From: Hemileia vastatrix
Taxonomy: Eukaryota; Basidiomycota; Pucciniomycetes; Pucciniales; Zaghouaniaceae
Direction: 5' to 3'
Length of the DNA: 64,000 bases
Assembly: GCA_030280995.1 (NCBI GenBank)
Contig: JASXTE010000008.1
Location: forward strand, 17,199,212 to 17,263,211
The notes beneath the pieces were generated by a model. It was not told where the DNA came from and made no database searches. It saw only the letters and a program-made list of their open reading frames with translations. Each line of letters opens with the position of its first letter. Within the stretch, counting starts at the first letter, position 1. Both the position numbers and the translations under genes were made by a program. This document shows positions 1 through 10,339 of this stretch, piece after piece.

Positions 1-201
1 CCAAAGAAAACCCCAAATGAAATCACTGAGACAGCAGAAATTGAAAAAATATTAAATGACAGAATAGTCACTGCTGAGAAAGGTACAGAAAACTTATTGA
101 GATTCAAGAATAAATCATCTGAATATGATTCTTGGATACCTGGGAAGGAGATATCTAATCTTCCTATTCTACTAAAAAAGTATAAGAAGAAAAAATCATA
201 G
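1..201 (+). CDS. Gypsy polyprotein C-terminus with chromodomain (partial)
   Basis: Frame 1 is open from the window edge to a TAG at 199-201 (66 residues). It reads EIEKILNDRIV near residue 13 and, after about 25 residues, YDSWIP. This is the pattern of the chromodomain at the C-terminus of chromovirus integrases (ExILxxR, then a W in the aromatic cage). Chromodomains of this class are thought to steer integration through histone marks. The usual second aromatic block (KWKGY) is weak here (RFKNKSSEYDSW), so histone binding may be reduced. The rest of Pol is outside the window. Confidence 0.75.
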   Translation, partial: PKKTPNEITETAEIEKILNDRIVTAEKGTENLLRFKNKSSEYDSWIPGKEISNLPILLKKYKKKKS

Positions 202-223
202 CATTTTTTATTATTATTTTTTT

Positions 224-235
224 AGAGTGAGGGAG
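224..235 (+). other. Polypurine tract of the Gypsy element
   Basis: AGAGTGAGGGAG lies immediately before the TGTCA that starts the LTR, as expected for the plus-strand primer of reverse transcription. Confidence 0.7.
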
Positions 236-1055
236 TGTCAGCCAGGCTACTAGACTTACCCAGTGAAATAAGTAATTATTTACTGGATGAAGCCGCACCT
301 TATCATCTTTAATTATTATTTAATTATCATTTAGTTACATTAAAATTAGTTATAAATTAAGTAGTTACAGAATGTTAAAATTAAATTAATTAATTAAATA
401 AATAAGTGAAATTAAAATTATAATTTTGTCCCTTATATTTTTCTCTAACACCGTGCTCAATTGACAGGTTGGGAAAAATAAAACTTTATATTTAAAAAAT
501 AAAATACAAAGATAAAATAAGATTTAAATATTCAAATAATATTAAATATATACAAAAAATCAAATTTCTTATTTGGGATTGACATTTACAGTAAATATTA
601 AAAATATGGATGTATTTCTGACATACTCTGTAAATACATCTTTTTGACGCCTTCTTTTTGGAATAACTTTATTATTTGAAATACTCTTTCTGGAATGTTC
701 TTTTTCTCTCTCTCTTCCTACTGTTTTTAGAATTTGATTTCCGTGCTTTGTCTCTCCTTTGCCTATAAAAGGCCTCTCTTTTTGTTGTCTTTTAATCATT
801 CTATTTTACCAACTCATTTATTACAATAACTACAACACTAAAACTTATTTCTTATATTTTATATCTTTAGTACTTACAACAAACGTAATTCTAATCTATA
901 ACTTATATAAAATATTTAAATCTACCTCTTATTTTGAGTAAAAAGAAATCATACCTGATTGAGAAATACGTACCTAACTTTTGAGAGTCAAATAATCCTT
1001 AAAATCTTCATATTACACCATACCAAAGCTTCTAGACCAAAAGTGACCCTTGACA
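236..1055 (+). repeat. Gypsy 3' LTR (820 bp)
   Basis: The LTR begins TGTCAGCC after the polypurine tract and ends CCTTGACA at 1055, giving perfect 5-bp inverted ends (TGTCA/TGACA). Base composition changes sharply at 1055/1056, from AT-rich to CpG-rich, supporting this end. A TATA box (TATAAAA, 764-770) lies inside and is the likely start of the U3/R promoter. No second copy was seen in the window. Confidence 0.8.
764..770 (+). promoter_or_regulatory. TATA box in the Gypsy LTR
   Basis: TATAAAA followed by GG sits in the second half of the LTR, where a U3 promoter is expected. Transcription would start about 30 bp downstream and run toward the BUD32 fragment. Confidence 0.5.
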
Positions 1056-1490
1056 GAGTGCGTTGTCGAGTGACTGGATGATGAGCCAGCCGCGATGGCG
1101 GTCGACACCACGGAGGGCCGGGACGCGAACGCCGGCAGCAAGCGCACGGGCAAGACAGCGGGCCTCGTTGGCAAGTCTTTGGGCAGTCAGCCGGGCATCA
1201 AGGGCGGGGTGGCGGTAGGCCTTGGGAATGCGCTCCTTGATGATTACTGCGCTGGTCTCAGTCCACTGATCAACTCCACTCTCAGCCCAGTCGCTCACTA
1301 TTCCTCGGTACACGGTCTGCCACATCTCGCCTCAGCATCGTTCAGCGCCAGCCAGTCTGCGTCCAACGGATCCACTCACCGCCTCAGCACCCTGGGCCAC
1401 CACACTCATCTTGCACATGTCCTCTTTCTCTCCACCACCAGACACTCTCTCATCCACCGTGTGGTCGTTGTCAGTCATCTCTTTATCCAT
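1056..1490 (-). pseudogene. BUD32: BUD32/TP53RK (KEOPS kinase) 5' fragment, cut by Gypsy insertion
   Basis: Exon 1 is 1380-1490 (37 codons, ATG at 1488-1490). A 63-bp intron follows at 1317-1379 (GTGAGT...GCAG, branch-like TGCTGA). Exon 2 runs 1316 down to 1056. The spliced frame gives VAQGAEA-TVYRG, the P-loop of Bud32, then IIKERIPKAYRHPALD and ARLTAQRLANEARCLARA, the strongly conserved Bud32 core with the catalytic Lys region. In the KEOPS/EKC complex Bud32 supports tRNA t6A synthesis. The HGD catalytic loop and the C-lobe are absent because the reading frame runs straight into the LTR end at 1055. Exon 2 is CpG-rich, unlike everything around it. This copy cannot make a kinase. An intact copy must exist elsewhere (for example the other nucleus of a dikaryon), or the 3' part resumes left of the window beyond the element. 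Confidence 0.85.
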
Positions 1491-2769
1491 CCACGCACTC
1501 GACATCACGCTCTCTCGGGCGAATCATCTTGCATATCCATAATTGCCTCCATAATTGATGTCCACCAACCAATATATTCAGACGTCTCATATCCTTTCTG
1601 TGTACCTGGCCAGCAATAATAAAAACCTCATTTGACTAGAGCATTTGGAAACGGAAAAAATCTACTTCATATTCATCCAGGTAATTGCGCTCAGGAAAAG
1701 GATAGTAGAAGATAGATTAAAAAGCCGAGCTTGACTATTGTAGTAATCAAGTTACAGTTTAAACTATGCTATTAGTCTTGAGAATTAATATTAAAGCATA
1801 GTGTTTTTATTTCATTCGCAACCCGAGTAATTGCTTGAATACACAATCGACAAGTTTCATAAATTATTATTCATCATTGTTCAGGTTTCAACATCTACAT
1901 TGATTTTGTAATCCTAGAGCAGCCCGAGGCACTTGATTTAGGTTTAACGGTAATTATCTCAGTTACTACATCCATCTTCTTCTGTAGGAGCACGTCTTGT
2001 AATTTCGCAATTTTATGCTTCACTCTTCCCATACTTTATAAATATTATGTGACCACTGCTTCACAAACCACAAGCTGTGCTTATATCTATAAACTATATA
2101 GAGTAGCTTGCCCTTTGTTTAAAATGATACAGTTGACCTTGTTTTATTGTGATGCATCATTCTTTTCTTTAGTTGTAGTGTTACAAATTGAAGAGTTCAA
2201 CATCATGCTATTGAAATGGACGATACCTCTCAATTATTAATACGAACCACGTAAGCTAATGCGGTGTATCACGGGCATTATTTTATAGTGATTTCACACC
2301 CATTGAGCACGTTTGTAGTGCAACATGATTCTGGCTTGATAGGGGAACAAGTCTTCCTGAAAGCCAAGTGTCTCTTTTAATCTTGCCTTAACTAGTATAA
2401 AAAATGAAAAATAAACAAAACTGAAGAAAAAGAAAAGAAACGGTCTGGGATATCGAGCTATTCAACTCTACAGGTCAAACCCTCAGCTTCTTATAATACC
2501 TGTACCTCACTCGCAACTCATCAATCTTTTGTTTTCGATAGAACCTCAAGTCTGCTACACCTCCTCATCCTTACTCACAAATCCCAAATCTCATCTACAT
2601 GTTTGCAGACTCGCCTCAACTCTTGGTTAAAGAGAAACTTCCGGAGTGTTTATTTCAAAAAAAGTATTAAAAAAATGAAGATATAAAAAAAGTAGAAAAC
2701 AAAATGAACTTTAAACAGTTAAATAAAATATCATCGTAAAGGCAAGCAGGTACCATATTCATGACAATA
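1491..2769. other. Intergenic region between BUD32 fragment and AGC kinase
   Basis: No coding frame with recognisable features was found on either strand. The stretch should hold the 5' flank of the minus-strand BUD32 fragment and the 3' flank of the minus-strand kinase. Base composition is mixed and less AT-rich than in the transposon blocks. Confidence 0.5.
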
Positions 2770-4522
2770 TTATGAAGGCTTTGTGCCTTTTTTGTACAAA
2801 GGATTGGGCAAGGGAACATATGGCGGAATATACTTCTTGCAAAGAACACTTTAGGTTACGAATAAAAATGGATATAAAGACAAAATATAAGTACAGAGCT
2901 TATGGATTGTTGCAAAGAGAAAAAGACAGGAAAATTAGAAGTTGACTCAACTAATCCCAATTTACCTCGTCAAAAAAGGGTTGATCTTTAATGTTTCTTC
3001 CAGTGATCCGGTAAGAAGGATCTTTCTTCAAAAGCTGTAATTTCATTGGTTGGTTTAGCTTTAATAAACTAAACAAAGATAAATTTAAATATCTGAAAAA
3101 TCATCTTACCCCTGTGATCAAAGATTTTGCATCTTCATTATACTCCTTGTCTTCCTCTTCATCAATGTAACAAAAATCTTCATGCAAGATTTTTTTCCAC
3201 ATGATTTTATCATTCTCATGTGCAAAGGGAGTACACCCCTTCAACATTTCATAGCTTTTAGATGTGCGGAAACAGAAAGAAAAAATGAGAGACGTTACAG
3301 CGAAGTAGATAAGATTAACATACAACATGATTCCAAGGCACCACCAATCGACTTCATCACCATATGGCTCTCCAAGTAATATTTCCGGGGCCACGTACTC
3401 GGGTGTGCAACAAAAACTTATTGGTCTTGATGTTGCATCACATTCCTTACTAAGACTGAAGTCGGTAAGGACAATGTGTCCGTCAGATGCAATAAGGACA
3501 TTTTCAGGCTTCAAGTCACGGTAAATAATATCTAACTTATGTAGATACGTGAGGCCCTCGATGATTTCGGTCATATAAAAAAGAACCGCATCATGATCCA
3601 GCCTCTTATTCCGACGCAAGTGCCCCGCCAAATCCCCACCCACATGGAAATCCATGACTAAAAAGTCATGGTCATCATCCTAGAGCCCGCCCCAATCCAT
3701 CTAAGTCAAAAAATAATTAAAAAAACATGGAAACAATTAATGACTTACATGGAATGTCCACCAAAGTTTGGCGATGAAAGGATTCAATTGCGTTTCCTCC
3801 GCAGCGCGCCTTAATATATTTTTCTCCGCAGAAAGCAGCTCGCGCTGTCTGTTTGAAATCTTCCAACAATTTGGGATGGACTTGATAGCAAACACTTTTC
3901 CAACGTGCTCCTCAAATTTTACCAAGCATTTCGTTGGTTGCGGTTCATATCGCGCTGAGAAAACTCTGCCACCAGAACCTTGACCTACTTCCCGAATAAT
4001 ATCAAAATCTCGGATTGTAGTTTCGGCATATTGTCTAGCGGCCTTTGAGGAAAGCGAAGAATGATTGTTGGTTGGCTTTGGTTGCTCAACGACTTCGACG
4101 CCACCTTCTAGCTTGGTGATTTCTTCCGGAACCATTGAAGAGCTCTGACTTGAATCAGGAAGCGAGGGGTCGTTGAGTGGCTTTTCAAGAGAAGGGGATA
4201 CAGAATCAAGATCCTCCATCAAGGCCATGGGCTTAGCCAACATATTGGACACCGGTGATTTTCGCTGGCACTGAAAATCACCCTTTCCAATTTCAAAAAA
4301 TTCAATCCAAGACTTGAAGGATTGAATGAATTGAATTTTGGAAAGAGCAGACAAATAACTTGATATTGTCTGCTCAGTTGATTGGTCAGCCAATTCAGAT
4401 TCAGCATAGAGTTTTTGCTCAGTTTCAGTGAGCGAAATGTGAACAAATTCTTCTGATGACGGAGAAGAATGACAAGGAGAAGGAGAGCGCGAGCGGGAAA
4501 GTATGCCTCGGATTAAATTCAT
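2770..4522 (-). CDS. AGC-family serine/threonine protein kinase
   Basis: Five exons read on minus: 3749-4522, 3324-3679, 3110-3254, 2952-3034 and 2770-2848. Donors are GTAAGT, GTATGT, GTAAGA and GTTGAG, and all introns end in AG. The sum is 1437 nt, 478 aa. The N-terminal ~160 residues are Ser-rich and probably disordered. The kinase domain follows: P-loop GQGSGGRVFSA, VFAIK (catalytic Lys), TFHDDDHDFLVMDF, IYRDLKPEN (catalytic loop), TDFSLSKE in place of the usual DFG, CCTPEYVAPE, DVDWWCLGIMFYEMLKG. After the domain comes NWDYVLCKKYIPPYVP, the start of an AGC C-tail, and a stop soon after; no hydrophobic motif (FxxF) is visible. The ATG at 4520-4522 is conservative. The frame stays open upstream and can be joined in phase to an exon reaching 4875. 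The closest families are RSK/MSK/S6K-like and fungal unclassified AGC kinases. The substrate is unknown. The DFS motif may lower activity. Confidence 0.85.
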
Positions 4523-4674
4523 GCCAATCTTTTGTCGCTTGGCAGTAGAGAAGGAGGAAGGGTTGAAGCAGCTGGGGCGATTGGGCAATGGGAGAGGGCA
4601 TGCAGATCGGATCTGGAAGAAGATCAGATTAAAAAAAACCCAAGAATAAAGAAATAAAAGAAATAGATACTCAC

Positions 4675-4875
4675 AACATTGTCCAATATGATGAGAGAAT
4701 GTAAAGACCTTTTTAGCGAAAGGTGAGAAGTTGGTGTGAGGACCAACAAATTGAAGGAGGGAGATCGGCGGATGAGGTTCTTATAGACAACAGAGCAGAT
4801 TATGTAAGAAAAGGAGAGAATGAACAAATTAATAAAGATGGACAACATTGAGAAAATCAGCATGACACGATCCAC
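4675..4875 (-). other. Possible first exon of the AGC kinase (hydrophobic N-terminus)
   Basis: An ATG at 4873-4875 opens 67 codons ending at a GTGAGT donor (4669-4674). The acceptor TTCTTCCAG at 4613-4615 joins it in phase to the kinase frame upstream of 4522. The encoded start includes about 25 hydrophobic residues (MLIFSMLSIFINLFIL and onward), which would be a membrane anchor or signal. It may instead be transcribed 5' UTR whose open frame is chance. Exact phase agreement favours a real intron but does not prove translation. Confidence 0.4.
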
Positions 4876-6353
4876 ATACTTTGAGACACCTCATTTTGAT
4901 TGGGCGTTGGCTGACGCTGATGATCCAATGATCATCAGTAGCGCAAGTGGAAGAAACAAAGTTTGAAGATTGCATTTTGGAATGATGTAATCTGTAATGA
5001 GAATTCAAAGCAATGATAAATAAGATTTCAAGTTTCAGATTCAAGATTTCCGGGGAAATAACATAGAAGGCTAAGTAAAAGAAATTAAAATATAATGAAA
5101 GTTAAGGTAAAGAGAAATGCCCTACAAAAATGTCACGATAAACTAGAATGGCCACACAGTCGATCAATCGATCAATCAAGTTTTTTGAATGTGTGAAAGA
5201 GAAGCGAATGGGGAGTGGAAAGATGGGAGGACAGTAGGGGTTCATCCACCGGATTTATAGACAACAAGTAGTGACTATTACCTCTCACGTAATCGAAAAA
5301 TGAACATGATTCTGCTATTAGATATCGCGTTTTGAACATAAAGAAGACTCTGGACTCTTGGCATGTAGATAACTGAACAACGAAAATGTGAGGATACAAA
5401 GAGGCACGTAAAAAAGGTAATGAATAAATGGCTAGGATTAACATTACCTCCATGTGATATATTCTACCTGGAATCTGGAAGTTCCGTCAATACCCTTTGA
5501 TGACTTGAATCCCAATTTATTCTTTATCCAAACAATAATTTAATTTAATGGTGATGCAAGGTCTTAAGAAATTTCCACCTCACCACGTTGCAATCTAGAA
5601 AAAAAATGTTAGTTGATTACAAGTCATCTCAAAGGGAAAAGCAAAGCTGTTTGCCAGTAGTTTTATAAAATAAAAATGCATGCTTAGAGTAGAGATAATA
5701 ACTTCTTTTTTCAATGTAATAAAAAGTCTTGATGCTTTTAATACCATCAATTAACTTTAAGCACGTGGTTTCCTGAACAAAGGGTAACTAAGAAGAATTA
5801 CAACGAAAAAAAAAATGAAATTGTAAATTTTAATAATGTTAGTTTATAACTTTTATCCTCCATTTTCCGAGGCTAAAGATAAAGTAAAATGAGGGTTCAA
5901 GCGAGTAAATCCAATAAAAGGGTAGTTGTATATGATTGGGATATTTGGTAAAGTGTAAGTATCTTTGTGCTTATATTTCAATATCGTTAGGAATTATATT
6001 ATATATACTATTTAGTATGTATACTATTGAAAAAAACATTCAAGATCGATCCCCAGGGTTTCACGACCAAGCTACTGTCACTGTACCCAACACGGAATTA
6101 TCAAAGAACTGTTCTGCTTTATTCATTTTCTAAAATCTTCTAATCAGTAACTAGGGAAAGCTATTCATACTAAATTTATCTCTATCTTATCTCTTGTGGT
6201 TTTCTCGATCAGATTGGCCTATGTAAGGATCATGAGACTTTTTCAACGCTTCTTTAAGCGGTTCGTTGGAATATGGCAAAGAAGATTTATGGCATCTACA
6301 GCCGTGTCAGTAAACTCGCTTGAGATGCATATTTTGATTAAAAATTGAGCACA
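4876..6353. other. Gene-poor stretch
   Basis: The minus-strand open frames at 5172-5453 and 4829-5044 show no motif, composition or splice context to support them. The region should contain the kinase promoter on minus. Nothing else was recognised. Confidence 0.45.
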
Positions 6354-6356
6354 TAT

Positions 6357-6450
6357 CACTACGCACCAAGTAAGATATCACCGATGATGATATCCATGCA
6401 CAAGTTGGGGATATTGTAGGGAGTGACATAAGTTCAGAAAAATAAATGTA
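6357..6450 (+). repeat. Left terminal inverted repeat of the 9-kb element
   Basis: The stretch matches the reverse complement of 15300-15392. Shared blocks in order are CCAAGTAAGATATC, CATGYRCAAGTTGG and TAGGGAGTGAC, then a run of TAAGTGTAAG-like motifs. Subterminal similarity resumes at about 6690-6740 (GTATGTACAAT), after an A/T-rich insertion at about 6500-6690. Confidence 0.75.
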
Positions 6451-7111
6451 AGAAAAGTAAGTGCTAGAAAAATAAGTGTAAGAAAAATATTTTGTAACCA
6501 TCAATTTTTTTTTTTTTCAAAAAAAAAAAAAAAAAAGTAATAAATCAGAAAAAAATAAAATAAATAAATTATTTTTTAAGAAAAATAAATTATAAAACAA
6601 AAATCCCAATGTTGCAAAAATATTTTTCTTACTCTTTTTTTTCTCACACTTTTTTTTTACACTTATTTTCCTCGCACTTATTTCTCTTAAAGTATGTACA
6701 ATCATCCATCAATTTAGCCCAATTATGCAATTTTTTTGCATTAATTTGCTATTTTCGCTCCAATCATCACTTGCGCTAATGTTCATCAAAAAATTATCTT
6801 TATAAATACAAATTGCATAATTGACGATAATGGAGGATAATTGAGCACCATATGATCTTAACACCACATGACCGAAGGTTCTTATGTGTTTAATTCTCAA
6901 TTTTTTCTACTTTATGTCATTTTTTATCTATTTTTTCCGATTCAACATATACCCTTCAACATGACACGTTTCACTTTTTTTTCTCATAGCCCATTTTTTC
7001 TCACATACTATTTCCTCCACTTTCATCTGCCCCATATAAAATTTCTTTATCCTCTTCTTCCCTGCACCATTTTTTCATCCTTCACACTATTTTCCACCTT
7101 TATCTTTTGAG

Positions 7112-8015
7112 ATGAGTCCAGACACCTCTATTGAGTTATTTCCTCTCTCACAATCAATACCATCCCCTTTCACACAATCATCACCATCACTGAGTTACCC
7201 AGCAAAATACCAAAAGCCTAGATCAGCTAACTGGTCACAACAAGAAGACCAGCAACTTGCTAAATCTTGGCTTCATGTCAGCCAACAGCCTATTTTTGGT
7301 ACAAATCAGACTGGTGACATGTTCTACCAGTCATTGATGGATGACTTCAATATTTTTACTGTAGGAATCAAAAGGGATGTGGATCAAATACGCATTAAGT
7401 ATTCTTATTCAGGCCTCTATTTGATTTTATTTTATCATACTTATTTTTGCTTAAATTTGGAGTATAATCAATGCTGCAACTCAAAAATTCTCAGTGATTT
7501 ATAATTCCCTTGAAAAAAATCCACCCAGTGGTTCAAAACCAATGATTTGGCTTCAAGCAGCAAAATAGGAATATTGAAACCAATCAAAGGATGCTTCTTT
7601 TAAAATGGAGGATTCCTGGGAGGTTTTACATCATGCACCAAAGTGGAATCCCAATCTTACTAGTCACCAAGAAACTTGTCACACTCCAAATCCTGAGATC
7701 AAAGATGGAAACTCTGAAAAGTCTTCTCTTTCTCTTCCTTACACCTCTTCTTTTTCTCACATTACCAGGCCAATTGGTACAAAACAGACAAAACTATTGT
7801 TATCATCTGGTCCCTATTTCAAAGAGGAACATTTAAAGGTGGTTCAGGAAAGTAATAGGATTGCTAAATCTTCTTCAGAAAGAGACAATATGGAAAAAGG
7901 CATTGAAATTTTATTACATTCTGAGGAAGATTGCCCTGATGAGCTGGCTAAGTTAGGATTGAGGCTCTTGAAAAAGAAGATTCTTAAGCAATTGAGAAAT
8001 GATGATGAGGAATAG
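7112..8015 (+). pseudogene. Myb/SANT-like DNA-binding protein of a PIF/Harbinger element (ORF1)
   Basis: Exon 1 starts at ATG 7112 and includes NWSQQEDQQLAKSWLHVSQQ, then IFGTNQTGDMFYQSLM. This is the trihelix/Myb-like pattern of PIF/Harbinger companion proteins (W, then L..AWL.VS.D...GT.Q). A GTAAGT-like donor after QIRIK (about 7398) leads to an exon with KFSVIYNSLEKNPPSGSKP and SWEVLHHAPKW, the second half seen in NAM-associated C-terminal domains. It ends in an acidic/basic tail (LGLRLLKKKILKQL) with TAA-type stop at about 8015. In-frame TAG and TGA near 7567-7577 break the frame between the blocks. The protein normally binds TIRs and helps import the transposase. This copy is decayed. 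Confidence 0.65.
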
Positions 8016-8509
8016 GATGAAATTGAACTAGATTTAGATAGGATTTCTTTAGCCTTAGTGGTTTATTACCTGTTACAGAAACCTGCAATATATAGTCATG
8101 AACATTTATCATCTATGATATAAAATATGACCTTTTGGGAATAAAAAATCAATTTATCAAATGTGGAGCATCTTGAAATCAAAAAATTATTGAGTATGCA
8201 ATCTCATATCCTTAAAAGATAATGTGAGCGTTATCTCCCCATTAAACTTACCTGGTTTGATGCGAAATGATGACAAAATTTGCTACTTTTCATTAGAAAA
8301 TGGGATGATAGTAGGGCAACTCACATTAATTCAAAATAAGTTGCATAATGCTCCAGATAATTTTAATAATTTTGCATGCAAACAATTATTCAATATTACT
8401 AGGAAATTAATTTGGCAACCTGAAAATTTGAACTCCTCATTTTAATTATATCAAATCAAGTAAAATTAAAAAATTCAATTAATCATGCAACTTGAATAGC
8501 CTACTACAA
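8016..8509. other. Spacer between Myb-like ORF and TET/JBP gene
   Basis: The stretch lies between convergent genes. A 73-residue open frame at 8224-8445 (plus) has no recognisable motif. It is AT-rich and probably contains the 3' ends of both genes. Confidence 0.4.
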
Positions 8510-9938
8510 TTACAAGTCCTCAACCATCTCCCCTTCTTCCAGCTCTTTAATACATTTCTTCTCCTCAAATTTAGCTTTAGATATAATAGCCTTTTGGCAA
8601 TAGTATAGATTATCCTTATTTGAAGGATCCTTTGCCAAAAGATCACTTAAATGGTCAACAAGATGAGTAACTTTTTCTAAAACATTCACCTCTACATACC
8701 CTGATATATCTGGCACAATTATTTTGAGCTTTCTGAGGACTTCCCATAACATTTTAGTGACCTGAATGGATGATCCCAACCTGGTGAAAGTTCCATGTTC
8801 GATGCAAAAGGTTGTCTGATGTATCAAAGAATTAGAAGGCCATATCCCCACCCATACTCCATCAACTTTCTCCAAATCCAACATCCATCCATTTTCAGGG
8901 AAAATTAATTGTCCACCTGTTTTCCTGGTATATTCTGAGCTCCATGTACCCTCAGAGAGTTGCCCTGATAAGGTTGTTGGTAACCAAACCCCAAGAGAAA
9001 GTTCTGTAGCATCTATATCAATATGAGGGATATTTCTGAAGCCATCATTTGTCCAAGTTATATTTCCACCAAATTCTTCTTGATCCCCATGAGGAGGGAG
9101 TCCCAAATCACTGCAAAAAGATAATGCCTGCTCATAATATTTAGAGGAGATTTCCTTAAAAAAGAAGGCATATAATTTGTAAATAAATTCTAGATGTTGC
9201 TTCACTTCTTCAATACTGATTTTCCCAATTGAGTAAAATCCTTGAAATTTGAAACAATGATATTTAAAATCTGAATAAAAATTAAAGTGAAAGATAAATA
9301 ATTGTTTTTAATAATGAAATACCAAAATTAAGGACATGATCATTTGCAGCCCTTTTATCTGCCCCAAAAATCTTCCCATGACCACCTGCTTTCTTACGTG
9401 ACCCATTAATAGTAATTTTTTGCTCCAGTGATTTGAAGTAGTTGCAGCATAATCTGGCATCATCTAGCTTTCCAAGACTATTTAATTCTTTAAGAGTATA
9501 TGATTTGAAAATGACTAGAAGCATTGATTCTTTCTTCAGATCAAGAAATTTTGTCCCCTGTTTGAAAACATTATAGATCCCATTACTAAGGTACAGTTTC
9601 TGAGTTTGAGGATTCAATATTTTAGGGTTATTGAAGGGTGCACTTCTAAATTTTTCTCCCCTTAAGTATTTGGGTTCCCAAAAATACATCCGTCCAGATT
9701 TGCAACCTATACTGGCACAAACAGCCTTGCCTTTTTTATAGACTCAGAATAGTTATTCCTTCAACCTATATCTGCGAAAATTGCCTCAAATTTTTTCATA
9801 GACTCTGAATAGTTATTTGTTTTCCCATTTTTCTTCTTTCTAGCTGTCCTGAGAGTTATAGGAACTATAAATTAAGGACAAAAATATAATTTATTTTTTT
9901 AATATTTTAAATTAATAAAAATTTCCATACCTTTCCAT
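8510..9938 (-). pseudogene. TET/JBP-like 2OG-Fe(II) dioxygenase, copy 1
   Basis: Three exons: a tiny 8-nt exon 9931-9938 (ATGGAAAG), then 9323-9848 and 8510-9240. Exon 1 ends in phase 2, and the second intron (9241-9322, GTATTT...CAAG) is in phase 1. The middle exon has KKAGGHGKIFG. The last exon carries the oxygenase core: NITWTNDGFRNIPHIDID (HxD iron ligands), GGQLIFPENGWMLDL, WPSNSLIHQTT (distal His) and FTRLGSSIQVTK (2OG-binding Arg). This order is the TET/JBP pattern, a family that oxidises 5-methylcytosine or thymine in DNA. The core is intact. The N-terminal part has a TGA at 9761-9763 (CGA would fit), a one-base loss in an A-run near 9737, and a 57-bp tandem duplication (9710-9830). 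Protein about 421 aa if repaired. Function on DNA is inferred from family only. Confidence 0.75.
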
Positions 9939-10339
9939 GGTGTAAGAACTATAGAAAATTCAAAGTAATTAGGAAATAATTAAATATAAATACATGTTTT
10001 ATAATTTAAATAAAATAGCAGGAAATTTTTTTTATCAGAAAGAAAGCTGGAAGAGAGACCTGGATGCTTCAAGAACTTACCTGGAATTTTTAATCCCCCT
10101 TTCCTTTCTGGATTACTATAGTTTTTAAAAGTTATTTACTTGATCACTACCATTATTATGAGAAAAAAAACTATATGATAAAAAGAAAACAAGGGAGGGC
10201 TAGTTTGTGCAGACCTGCTACCTGGTCTCATCAAAGAGCCAGATTAATTTGAAAACTAATATTGTTTACCAGAAGTTTTGGTTTCAGCAGGTGGAAAATA
10301 AGGAATAAGTGAGTAGGAATCCTTTGTTTTAATATTATT

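Larger units (their letters stand above)
1..1055 (+). mobile_element. Ty3/Gypsy (chromovirus) retrotransposon, 3' portion
   Basis: The window opens inside the last part of a Gypsy Pol reading frame and continues through a polypurine tract into a complete LTR. The order Pol-chromodomain, PPT, LTR shows plus orientation. The 5' LTR and most of the element lie left of the window, so the 5-bp target duplication cannot be tested; the bases after the LTR, GAGTG (1056-1060), are the predicted duplicate. The element ends inside a coding exon of a BUD32 fragment. Confidence 0.85.

Noticed and set aside
1095..1619. 174-residue plus-strand open frame
   Set aside because: It is the antisense of the GC-rich BUD32 exons, and the minus strand gives the conserved kinase sequence.
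5172..5453. 93-residue minus-strand open frame near the kinase
   Set aside because: No motif, no supporting splice sites, and composition like non-coding DNA.
5885..5910. tRNA-like GGTTCAAGC box
   Set aside because: No matching A-box or cloverleaf arms could be folded around it. No tRNA was found in the window.
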